From assembly GCF_002284535.1 (NCBI RefSeq), contig NZ_NPKH01000016.1:310001-374000 (forward strand): a DNA stretch of 64,000 nt, read 5' to 3'. The stretch comes from Mesorhizobium wenxiniae. Lineage in GTDB: Bacteria > Pseudomonadota > Alphaproteobacteria > Rhizobiales > Rhizobiaceae. Shown piece after piece: positions 56,679-64,000 of the stretch (its first letter is position 1; each line of letters starts with the position of its first letter). The position numbers and the translations under genes are program-made. The notes beneath the pieces are model-generated. The model searched no databases and had not been told where the DNA came from. It was given only the letters and a program-made list of their open reading frames with translations.

Positions 56679-57647
56679 CTATTCTTCGGCTGATCCGGCA
56701 TTCCGATGGTCGAAGATCGGTCTTCGGCGCTTCTTGGCCTGCGACTCGTCGTAAATGCCGACGATTACTTCCCGGAGCCACTTGGTACCCGGGTCATTCG
56801 CCATCTGACGGTGAACAACGAGCCACGCATTGACATTCGAGATCGGAAGGGGCGGCGGGACCAAGCTCACCTCACTTCTCTCATCCAGCATTTGTAGAAT
56901 GGCATCGCCGCAATGGGTAATCAGTTCAGTGCCACGCAAAGCCCAAGGAAGCACTAGATAGTTCGAGATGGTAGCAACGACGTTGCGCCGTAGACCAAGC
57001 TGCTTGAGGGCGGCGTCCGCGAGCCCTTCTGCTAGACCATCTGCGGAAATCTGAAGGTGAGAACTGGCCAAATAAGTTTCCAGCGTCATGGCGTTCCTGG
57101 CGATCTTGCTTCCACTCCACACCGCGCAAAATAGCCGATCCTGGCCAAGTTCCACCTTCAAGAGATTCGGATCGTCGCGTATAGCCGCTCCTGTCAGTGC
57201 ACAGTCAACTTGCCTCAAATAGACCGATGAACCGATTTCCGGCCCATTTGCGGGAATGACATTCAGCGTGGCACCGGGTGCTTGCCTCGAAAACTCTCGA
57301 ATGAGCCCAGGGATGAAAATCATGGCGTGATAATCAGTAAGTCCAACGCGGAAGTTGCGTCGCGTCGTTGCTGGATTGAACACCTGATGCCGGTCGATCG
57401 AGGCGCGAATCGTTGCCAGGGCAGCAGAAATATCTGACAGCAACTCCACTGCCCGAGCCGTTGGCCGCATCTCTCCTCCGTCTCTCGTGAACAATTCGTC
57501 CTGCAAAAGATATCGAAGCTTTGATAAGGAGTGGCTTACGGCCGATTGTGTTCTGCCTAATTCGATAGCTGCGCGCGTTACGCTTCTTTCACGCATCATT
57601 ACATCGAAAACTCGCAACAGATTAAGGTCGATATCGTGATAGTTCAT
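56679..57647 (-). CDS. LysR-family transcriptional regulator
   Basis: A 322-residue LysR regulator. The helix-turn-helix is in DIDLNLLRVFDVMMRERSVT, then AIELGRTQSAVSHSLSKLR (about residues 4-60). The substrate-binding domain begins about residue 95 (NFRVGLTDYHAMIFIPGLIR). It resembles the LeuO/NodD-like branch by its DLNLLRVFD start. The start at 57647 was preferred over 57662. It lies on the same strand upstream of the transporter genes, not divergent, and probably activates them in response to the transported amino acid. Confidence 0.9.
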   Translation of the reverse strand: MNYHDIDLNLLRVFDVMMRERSVTRAAIELGRTQSAVSHSLSKLRYLLQDELFTRDGGEMRPTARAVELLSDISAALATIRASIDRHQVFNPATTRRNFRVGLTDYHAMIFIPGLIREFSRQAPGATLNVIPANGPEIGSSVYLRQVDCALTGAAIRDDPNLLKVELGQDRLFCAVWSGSKIARNAMTLETYLASSHLQISADGLAEGLADAALKQLGLRRNVVATISNYLVLPWALRGTELITHCGDAILQMLDERSEVSLVPPPLPISNVNAWLVVHRQMANDPGTKWLREVIVGIYDESQAKKRRRPIFDHRNAGSAEE

Positions 57648-57763
57648 AGAGCTGCCCCTCATTTACCGCCCGGACAACGAAGCGCTAGCTCCACGGCACC
57701 CAGCCAAGCGGATACGCCACGGTGACAGATGGCGCGCGGAGAGTGAAGATAGCTGACCCGATC

Positions 57764-57991
57764 TCAGGAACTAGCGCCAAGGTCCGTAATGCGCCGCATC
57801 TCGGACGCTGAGATCAGCTTTGCCGCTTCCTGAAAGTAGATATGGCGGGCGACCACGCGGGAGGTCGTCGTCGCGCCAGAAGCCGAAGTCATGCGGCCGT
57901 CTCGAGAAAGTCCGCTCTGCTTCGCAAAGCAGGCGTTCGGCATCTCCACGATGTCGGTGTGAAACGCGATGCGTCCCATCCATAACCACAC
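57764..57991 (-). pseudogene. Unidentified coding relic containing degenerate repeat copy B
   Basis: An open frame of 75 codons, ending RHIYFQEAAKLISASEMRRI and a short tail, without a proper start context. Its core (57815-57886) is the second copy of the degenerate repeat at 51605-51674. I do not recognise the protein. It may be a piece of a repeated intergenic element or of a lost gene. Confidence 0.35.
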
Positions 57992-57994
57992 CGA

Positions 57995-59302
57995 CTACTG
58001 GCGCCCGTACTTCTTGAAAGTCGCGTTCCAGTCCGCGGCGAGGGCATCAAGCGTCTCCCTGGCCGTGCCTTGGTCGCCCGTCACGTACGGATAGACTCGC
58101 TGGTTAAACTGCTGCAGTAATTCGGCGTACTCCGGGACCGCCCAGAAGTCCTTCACCTTGAACATGGTCTCATAGAAGGCCCTGTTGTACGGCGTGGCGT
58201 TCTGAAATGCATCCGACTTCAGCACAGCCGCGCTGCAGGTGTAGCCGCCGAGCTCCGCCCACCTCTTCTGGGTTTCGTCCTTGATGAACCACTCGAGGAA
58301 TTTGAGGGCTTCGTCTTGCTTTTGCGAATAAGAGATGATCGAGATGCCCTGCCCCCCTAGGGGGGCGAACTGATCGCCTTGCGGGCCGGCCGGGTTGGCG
58401 AAGAAGCCGGTGTTGGCGGCATTCCGATTGCTAGCCTCGTTGGTAAGCGATGGGAAGAACGCGAAATAGTTCATGCTCATCGCGGCCAAGCTTTCGGTGA
58501 TCGCCAGATTCTCCTCTCCGAAATTGGCGTTGGCCCAGCCCGGAGGCGTGAATTTGTACAGCTCCCGATAGAATTCGAGCGCGGCCACGGCCCTGTCGGA
58601 ATTGATAAAGCCGTCGACCTCGTAGGTTGCATAGTCGCCAAGCTCGCCGCCATACGAGAAAAGCACGCTTTCGAAGCCCCCGACCAACCCATCGTATGAG
58701 TTGTCGGTGTAAATCGCGATGCCATATCTCTTCTGGTCAGGCCGGTAGAAGAACTCAGCGATGTCGCGCATCTCTTTGAACGTGTTCGGCACGGCGAGAT
58801 CGTAGCCGTACTTCGCTCGGAAGTCGGCCACTTCCTTCGGATCCTCGAACCAGTCTTTGCGATAGGCCCAACCGATAGCGTCGCCCTCGAGCGGGACCGC
58901 CCAGTATCTGCCGCTGTCGCCAGGATACTCGGAGTAAAACTTCACCGTGGCCGGAGCCATTAACTCGGCGATATCGTGCTTCGCGAAGAAGTCGGTGAGG
59001 TCGACATAGTGGCCGCCAGTCGAGCCGGCGCCGAGCCACTGCGAGTCGCCAACGACCATATCATACGCATCGCCCCTGGCATTGAATTCGGCGAAGGCTT
59101 TGGTCTGAAAGCCCGGCCAAGCCGTTGTTTCGACTGTTACCTTGACGCCCGTCTGCCTCTCATATTCGGTAACGAGTTCTTGCAGATAATTGGCAGGATC
59201 CCATTCTGCCCAGAAGATCGTGAGCTCGGCGGCAGAAGCCGGTGTGCCGGCCAGCGTTAGCACTACGCCGGCCAGCAGACCAAAGCACGTTTGTTTGAGC
59301 AT
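57995..59302 (-). CDS. Orphan sugar ABC transporter substrate-binding protein
   Basis: A 435-residue family-1 extracellular binding protein (SBP_bac_1). The start at 59302 follows AGGGAGGACAA. The signal peptide ends near TPASAAE (about residue 29). The mature start ELTIFWAEWDPANYLQELV and the GFQTKAFAEFNARGDAYDMV segment fit sugar or polyol binders. Late features are GGQGISIISYSQKQDEALKF and QKRWAELGGYTCS. No permease or ATPase gene is adjacent: downstream is the relic at 57764-57991, upstream the cyclase gene. Either the rest of the transporter is elsewhere or it was lost. Confidence 0.88.
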   Translation of the reverse strand: MLKQTCFGLLAGVVLTLAGTPASAAELTIFWAEWDPANYLQELVTEYERQTGVKVTVETTAWPGFQTKAFAEFNARGDAYDMVVGDSQWLGAGSTGGHYVDLTDFFAKHDIAELMAPATVKFYSEYPGDSGRYWAVPLEGDAIGWAYRKDWFEDPKEVADFRAKYGYDLAVPNTFKEMRDIAEFFYRPDQKRYGIAIYTDNSYDGLVGGFESVLFSYGGELGDYATYEVDGFINSDRAVAALEFYRELYKFTPPGWANANFGEENLAITESLAAMSMNYFAFFPSLTNEASNRNAANTGFFANPAGPQGDQFAPLGGQGISIISYSQKQDEALKFLEWFIKDETQKRWAELGGYTCSAAVLKSDAFQNATPYNRAFYETMFKVKDFWAVPEYAELLQQFNQRVYPYVTGDQGTARETLDALAADWNATFKKYGRQ

Positions 59303-59327
59303 GGTTGTCCTCCCTGGTTGTTGCTGC

Positions 59328-62300
59328 CTATGGCTGCGCCGCCGGATGATGTGAAAACTTCTGCAGCAGGCTCTTTGCCTCAACCAGATCGGAAGTGCCG
59401 AAACCCTCGTTGAACGCCGCATATGCGGGTGCGAGCAGGTCTCGCGCCTCGCTCTCGCGTCCGCGATCGGACCAAAGTCGGGCAAGCCGAAGCGCGGCCC
59501 TCAGTTCGGCCAGTCTCGCACCTTGTTCGCGGGCGGCGGCCAGCGACTGCCGGAACGAGCCTTCGATAGCATCGTCGCCTTGGTCCAGGCGCGATAGGAG
59601 CTCTCCTTTGGCGCTCAACAGTTCGGGCAGCTGGTAGCTGGAGCCAGACTTGGCGAGCGTGTCGAACGCTTGCTCCAGCAGCGCAAGCCCTTCGCTTGCC
59701 TCGCCCCGCTCGCCGCAAGCGCGGGCGAGCGCGCAAAGGTAGTAAGCCAGCCCCATGTCGGCGCCGGTCGCGGCGATCGCCGCGATCCCGTCGCGCATCT
59801 GGCGAATGCCCTCGTCCAACTGCCCCAAACCACCGAGCGCCCAGCCGAAGAACACGCGAGCCTGCCCAAGCAGCAGGGGCATGGCGAACTCGGTGCATAC
59901 GGCGATCGCCTTTTCGGCCCAGAGTCGCCCGTCATGCGGCTCCCGTCGCATGAGATGGACGACGCTGAGCGCCATCTGCGCCTGGGCCAGGCTTACAGGG
60001 TGCGAACCGCGCTCGGCGAGGGCGACTGCTTCTCTTGACTGCTGAACCCCCCTATCCGGCTTGCCGCAAATGCAAAGCATCTGTGCGGAGAACGACCGGC
60101 AGCAAACGCCTGGATCATGCCCGGTATAGCCCCAGGCTAGGTGGCGATGCTTCTCGTAGTCGTAGATGGCCATACCCTGGCTGGCGTGCACCCCGCTGGT
60201 CTTGTAGTTGCCGAGATAAAAGTTGACACCCCAGAGCTGGTGGTGCGCTTCCAGCATGTAGCCGGAATCGCCTGAAGCATGCGCGAGTTCCATGCCGAGC
60301 GTGAGGCACTGGTTGGCGAGCGCATTTGCGGCGCGCAGGTGACCCGAAATGGTGCGGCAGGCGCTCTCGCCCCGGACCGCGGCGAACAGCTGTGTCTTAT
60401 CGCCAAGCCTTTCGGCAAGTTCCCGTGCCTTCGAGAAAGAGTGCAGGACCTCGGGATCGCCCCAACCCTTGGTGGAGATGAGCGCCGACCCCATTGCCGT
60501 CCAGAGTGACAGCTCCTTTCTGAGACGGGCCTCGGAAGCGGGCAAAGTCACAACGAGCTCGAGTCCTTTGCCGAAGTGCGCCGCGGCTTCGCGGTTGGCA
60601 GACTTTGTCATCGCCCGCTGCCCGGCTTTCAGCCACCACGACGCGGCCTCAGCCACCAGTCCGCCGATCGTATAGTGCTGCGCCACGGTCTCAGGTTCGG
60701 TCTCGGCGACGTCGGCAAACTCAGCTTCCAGCGCGGAGGCAATCTTCGCATGGATCTGCTGGCGCCGGCTTCTCAACAGGCTCTGGTAAGCCGTGTCGCA
60801 GACCAGCGCGTGCTTGAATGTGTAGGTCGCCTCCGGCGCCGCGCCGCTGCGGAACAGCAGCTCCGCCTGTTCCAACTGGCTGAGCGCATCGTCGAGCCGG
60901 CCTCGGCCGGCGCCACTCACTGCGGCGAGCAGCCGGTGCCGGAAAACGCGGCCGATGCAGGCGGCGATCTGCGCCGTCTCCTTCACCGGTGACAGCCGGT
61001 CGAGTCTTGCCATCAGCGAGTCCTGCAATGTCGACGGGATCGCGATCGCCGGCAGCGGCCCGATCGCCAAATAGCGATCGCCCGCCTCGACCAATAGGTC
61101 GGAATCGAGCACGGTCTTTGTCAGCTCCTCGACGAACAGCGGCACCCCCTCCGTGTTAGCAAGGATGCGGTCCGCGATGTCGCGCGGCAGCTTCTTGCCG
61201 CCCGCCACCCGCTCCATGATCGCGGTGCCATCGCATGGTTCGAGCCGCCCCAGCTGCAGCGTGTCGACACACGACAGCGCCCTCCAGCGCGGCTCGAATT
61301 CCGGCCGCGCCGTGACCACAAGCAGGACCGGCAGGTCCGAGAGCCGCTCAACGAGCGCTTCCAGCCATTCGGCCGTCGTGGGGTCGATCCAATGGGCGTC
61401 CTCGACGAGTACGAGCACTGGAGCGTTCGTCGCCGACGCCTCGACCAGCCGCGTCAAGGCTGCGAGCGTGCGCGCCCTGAGCGCCGGCGCCGGCAACTTC
61501 GGCGGACGATAACGCCCGCTTGCATCGATCGAGAGCAGCGTTGCCAGCAATGGTAGGGCCTCGCCAGCCTCCGCGCCGATCCCGGTAAGCAGCGTCGCGA
61601 GCTTGTCGAACCGCGTGTCGGCGTTGTCGTCGCCCACGAAGCCCGCCGCCCTTTCCAAATGCGAGATCAGCGGATGGAGTGCGCTGTTGGTGTAGTGGGC
61701 CGAGCAGAAATAGCGCAGTACCGAACGCGGCCCTGCGGCGACCTGCGCGGCAAGTGCGGCCAACAGGCGAGACTTGCCGATGCCAGCCTCGCCGGTGAGT
61801 AGGAGAACCTGGCCTTGTCCCGATGTTGCGCGATGCCACCGTTCGGCTAGGAAGGCGAGCTCTTCGTGCCGGCCGACCAAAGGCGTCAGCACGGCGTGCC
61901 GGGCTTCGAAGCGGCTCTCGGCCGCCGTCTCGCCGACGATGCGCCAGCACCGCACTGGAGCGGTGAAGCCTTTGAGATCCCGTTCACCAAGATCGGTCGC
62001 TGTGAACAGTCCGGCGACCAACCTTTGCGTAGCCTCCGCGACCACTATAGAATCCGGCTCGGCGACGGCTTGCAGCCGGGCTGCAAGATTGGGCGTGTCC
62101 CCGACTACGGCTTCCTCTTGCGCCGCGCCTTCGCCGACCAGGTCCCCGACGACCACCAGCCCGGTGGCGATGCCGACACGCGCGGCGAGCGGCACTCCGC
62201 CGGGGCCGCCCAGTCGGCCGGTCGCGGTCGCGGCCGCGAGACCCGCGCGCACGGCGCGCTCGGCGTCGTCCTCATGCGCCCGCGGCCAGCCGAAATAGGC

Positions 62301-62783
62301 GAGCACGCCGTCGCCCATGAGCTTGGCGACCCGTCCCTCGTAGCGCGCGATCTCGCGCGACACGGCCTGCTGGTAGCTGAGGATCACCTCGCGCATGTCC
62401 TCAGGATCGAGTCGCTGCGACAGCGCGGTCGAGCCGACGAGGTCGACGAACATGACGGTGAGTTGCCGCCGCTCTGCTCGTGGCGCTGCAACGTCGTCGT
62501 CGGTGGCGTCTTGCGCAAACTCCTCACGAGTGGACAGGGTCGACCCTGGCTGAGCTGAGGAATTCTCCGCGAGCGCCGAAATGGCGCTGAGCAGCTTGCG
62601 CCGATGCCCCACGGACCTAATGCCCAGGGCCGTCAAGTCCTCGGTGGTGAGCTTAGGCAGCAGCTCGAAATCGATGTCATTGTCGCGGAAGGCCGGGGCG
62701 TATTCCCCCAGTCCGAGGCTTGCCAGCCATGCCGCGATATCCACGCCCTTCTCCCTAGGCGGTGGAAGTTTGGTCAGCATCAT
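59328..62783 (-). CDS. SAM-domain class III nucleotide cyclase with ATPase and TPR repeats
   Basis: An 1151-residue signalling protein. Residues 15-75 are a SAM domain (AAWLASLGLGEYAPAF, then SVGHRRKLLSAI). Residues about 105-285 are a class III adenylate/guanylate cyclase with metal ligands Asp114 (MFVDLVGSTA) and Asp158 (KLMGDGVLAYFGWP) and the transition-state pair Asn232/Arg236 (TPNLAARLQ). From about 300 an AAA-type ATPase has Walker A GEAGIGKSRLL (331-341) and VLVLVEDAHWIDPTT. The C-terminal 450 residues are TPR-like helices. Such proteins sense unknown partners through the TPR part and make cAMP. No membrane segment is seen. It has a broken paralogue at 43732-47075. Confidence 0.93.
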   Translation of the reverse strand: MMLTKLPPPREKGVDIAAWLASLGLGEYAPAFRDNDIDFELLPKLTTEDLTALGIRSVGHRRKLLSAISALAENSSAQPGSTLSTREEFAQDATDDDVAAPRAERRQLTVMFVDLVGSTALSQRLDPEDMREVILSYQQAVSREIARYEGRVAKLMGDGVLAYFGWPRAHEDDAERAVRAGLAAATATGRLGGPGGVPLAARVGIATGLVVVGDLVGEGAAQEEAVVGDTPNLAARLQAVAEPDSIVVAEATQRLVAGLFTATDLGERDLKGFTAPVRCWRIVGETAAESRFEARHAVLTPLVGRHEELAFLAERWHRATSGQGQVLLLTGEAGIGKSRLLAALAAQVAAGPRSVLRYFCSAHYTNSALHPLISHLERAAGFVGDDNADTRFDKLATLLTGIGAEAGEALPLLATLLSIDASGRYRPPKLPAPALRARTLAALTRLVEASATNAPVLVLVEDAHWIDPTTAEWLEALVERLSDLPVLLVVTARPEFEPRWRALSCVDTLQLGRLEPCDGTAIMERVAGGKKLPRDIADRILANTEGVPLFVEELTKTVLDSDLLVEAGDRYLAIGPLPAIAIPSTLQDSLMARLDRLSPVKETAQIAACIGRVFRHRLLAAVSGAGRGRLDDALSQLEQAELLFRSGAAPEATYTFKHALVCDTAYQSLLRSRRQQIHAKIASALEAEFADVAETEPETVAQHYTIGGLVAEAASWWLKAGQRAMTKSANREAAAHFGKGLELVVTLPASEARLRKELSLWTAMGSALISTKGWGDPEVLHSFSKARELAERLGDKTQLFAAVRGESACRTISGHLRAANALANQCLTLGMELAHASGDSGYMLEAHHQLWGVNFYLGNYKTSGVHASQGMAIYDYEKHRHLAWGYTGHDPGVCCRSFSAQMLCICGKPDRGVQQSREAVALAERGSHPVSLAQAQMALSVVHLMRREPHDGRLWAEKAIAVCTEFAMPLLLGQARVFFGWALGGLGQLDEGIRQMRDGIAAIAATGADMGLAYYLCALARACGERGEASEGLALLEQAFDTLAKSGSSYQLPELLSAKGELLSRLDQGDDAIEGSFRQSLAAAREQGARLAELRAALRLARLWSDRGRESEARDLLAPAYAAFNEGFGTSDLVEAKSLLQKFSHHPAAQP

Positions 62784-63041
62784 ACCGCAAACAGGAGGCT
62801 AAGTCGTCCTTGCCGTTATGCCCATAGCAACGTCAGATGCCAGTGAGAGAGGGCGCGCGTTGAGGAGGGGCAAATGGCAGCTCCGGGTCAGATCACGACG
62901 ATGCTCGTGCCGACCTGAAGGTCCGCTCTTGAAGATTCGAGACCCGAAGCTGTCAGTCCGCTACCGGCCCGAAACGGTCATTCCGGATGCCAATTTGCGT
63001 GAAGAGGTCCACGTGGTGCAGGGTGGAGCAAGAAGGATGGT

Positions 63042-63998
63042 TCAATTGAAGAAGCCCGCGTCCTCTTCCCTGAGATACCTCCTGGCTGCTTCGGCGTCGA
63101 TATCGAGGCCCAGCCCCGGCGCTTCCAGCAGGTCCACCATGCTGTCCTTCACGATCTGCGACGGCAGGCCGATCACAAGGTCCTCCCACCAGGGATCGGA
63201 GGCGCTCGGGTATTCGAAGGCGATGTAGTTGGCGGGCAAGGTGGCGCAGACATTGATCAACGCGCCGAGACCGAGCAGGCCGTTCGCCGTGCCGTGCGGC
63301 GCCATCAGGATCGAGTGCATATGGGCGTGCTCGGCTACCCATTTCAGCTCGGCGATGCCACCGACATCGGCCGGGTCCGGACCGATGATACGGACCGCCT
63401 GCGTTTCGATCAGCTCCTTGAAATTGTGCCGCAGATAGATCTGCTCGCCGGTATGGATTGGCGTCGAGGTGGAGGTGGTCAGCTCCCGATAGGCCTGCGG
63501 ATTGACCCACGGCACATAGTCGCCAGTCAGCATATCCTCGAGCCACATCAAATTGTACTTCTCGACCGCGCGACCAAACTTAATTGCATCGGGCAGCATC
63601 CAGCCGGGGCCGCAGTCGAGCGCCAGGCTGACCTTGTCGCCCAGCACTTCCTTCATCGCGATCACGCAGTCGAGCATGTGATTGAAACCGCGCTCGCTGA
63701 TCACGCCTTGATCCATGGCACCGTGATAGCCGGCCTTCTTCTGCGTCACGCCGTAATGGAAGCCCTCAATGGTGTCCTTCATGTTTGAGTGGAACGAGAT
63801 TCCTTGCTTGATCATGAAGAAGTTCTGCGGCTGCTCCATCATCCATTTGACGTCAGCGGCGTAATCCTCCGGCCGGTCGCCCGTGCGCTTCTGGCGGATC
63901 GAGCCGTTGTAGACGCGCACCTTGTCGCGCACCTTGCCGCCGAGCAGTTTGTAGGCCGGCACGCCTGCGGCCTTGCCGGCAATGTCCCACAGCGCATG
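63042..63998 (-). CDS. Mandelate racemase/muconate lactonizing enzyme family protein, 3' part
   Basis: The C-terminal 318 residues of an enolase-superfamily enzyme. The frame is open to the right window edge (HALWDIAGKAAGVPAYKLLG upstream). Metal ligands appear in order: Asp in LALDCGPGW, Glu in LMWLEDMLTGD and Glu in IHTGEQIYLR, with a candidate base Lys in FMIKQGIS and His in MAPHGTANGLLG. Family members dehydrate or racemise acid sugars such as galactonate, gluconate or mannonate. The exact substrate cannot be given. A 258-base gap separates its stop from the start of the cyclase gene. Confidence 0.88.
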   Translation of the reverse strand, partial: HALWDIAGKAAGVPAYKLLGGKVRDKVRVYNGSIRQKRTGDRPEDYAADVKWMMEQPQNFFMIKQGISFHSNMKDTIEGFHYGVTQKKAGYHGAMDQGVISERGFNHMLDCVIAMKEVLGDKVSLALDCGPGWMLPDAIKFGRAVEKYNLMWLEDMLTGDYVPWVNPQAYRELTTSTSTPIHTGEQIYLRHNFKELIETQAVRIIGPDPADVGGIAELKWVAEHAHMHSILMAPHGTANGLLGLGALINVCATLPANYIAFEYPSASDPWWEDLVIGLPSQIVKDSMVDLLEAPGLGLDIDAEAARRYLREEDAGFFN

Positions 63999-64000
63999 CT

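Overview
The window looks like chromosome of a Rhizobiales alphaproteobacterium, most likely Mesorhizobium or a close relative. This rests on the high GC, an Frc-type fructose ABC operon that closely resembles the Sinorhizobium meliloti one as I remember it, the glgP-glgB-glgC-glgA-pgm order, small rhizobial families (DUF982, DUF6074, DUF3072) and several palindromic intergenic repeats of the kind scattered through rhizobial genomes. I saw no rRNA, tRNA or CRISPR array. No database search was possible, so all family names are pattern recognition.

Region 1 (1-9061, + strand): the end of an N-acylglucosamine 2-epimerase/mannose isomerase family gene, a membrane-anchored nuclease-like protein and a secreted FecR-like protein. 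An export/polymerisation set follows: PHP-type phosphatase, Wza-like lipoprotein, Wzc/ExoP-like tyrosine kinase, an unrecognised membrane protein and an O-antigen ligase/Wzy-like protein. Region 2 (9535-14332): sulfate activation (cysD, fused cysNC, cysQ) and a DegT/DnrJ-family sugar aminotransferase, which could supply a sulfated or amino-sugar glycan.

Region 3 (14588-20438): a divergent fructose locus. A ROK regulator, a FucU/RbsD mutarotase and a PfkB kinase face the frcBCA transporter. Region 4 (20694-33626): a complete glycogen operon glgP-glgB-glgC-glgA-pgm-glgX plus a GH13 alpha-glucosidase. Region 5 (33643-41676): a TadE/TadG-like pair and an oligopeptide importer oppA-oppB-oppC-oppDF.

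Region 6 (about 41.7-51.7 kb) is a decayed accessory zone. It holds small rhizobial genes, a class III cyclase/ATPase/TPR gene broken by four frame changes, a C-terminal relic of a phage terminase, relics of GNAT, GGDEF and SDR genes, an esterase broken by one missing base, and an intact TetR/cupin pair with a palindromic operator. A composite repeat at 49954-50029 joins an inverted copy of part of the broken cyclase to a direct copy of sequence just beyond it.

Region 7 (51.7-57.7 kb): a LysR regulator, an AapJ-AapQ-AapM-like amino-acid importer without its ATPase and a MalY/PatB-type C-S lyase, flanked by two degenerate direct repeats. Region 8 (57.9-64 kb): a lone sugar-binding protein, an intact 1151-residue SAM-cyclase-ATPase-TPR protein that is a paralogue of the broken one, and the C-terminal part of an enolase-superfamily dehydratase running off the right edge.
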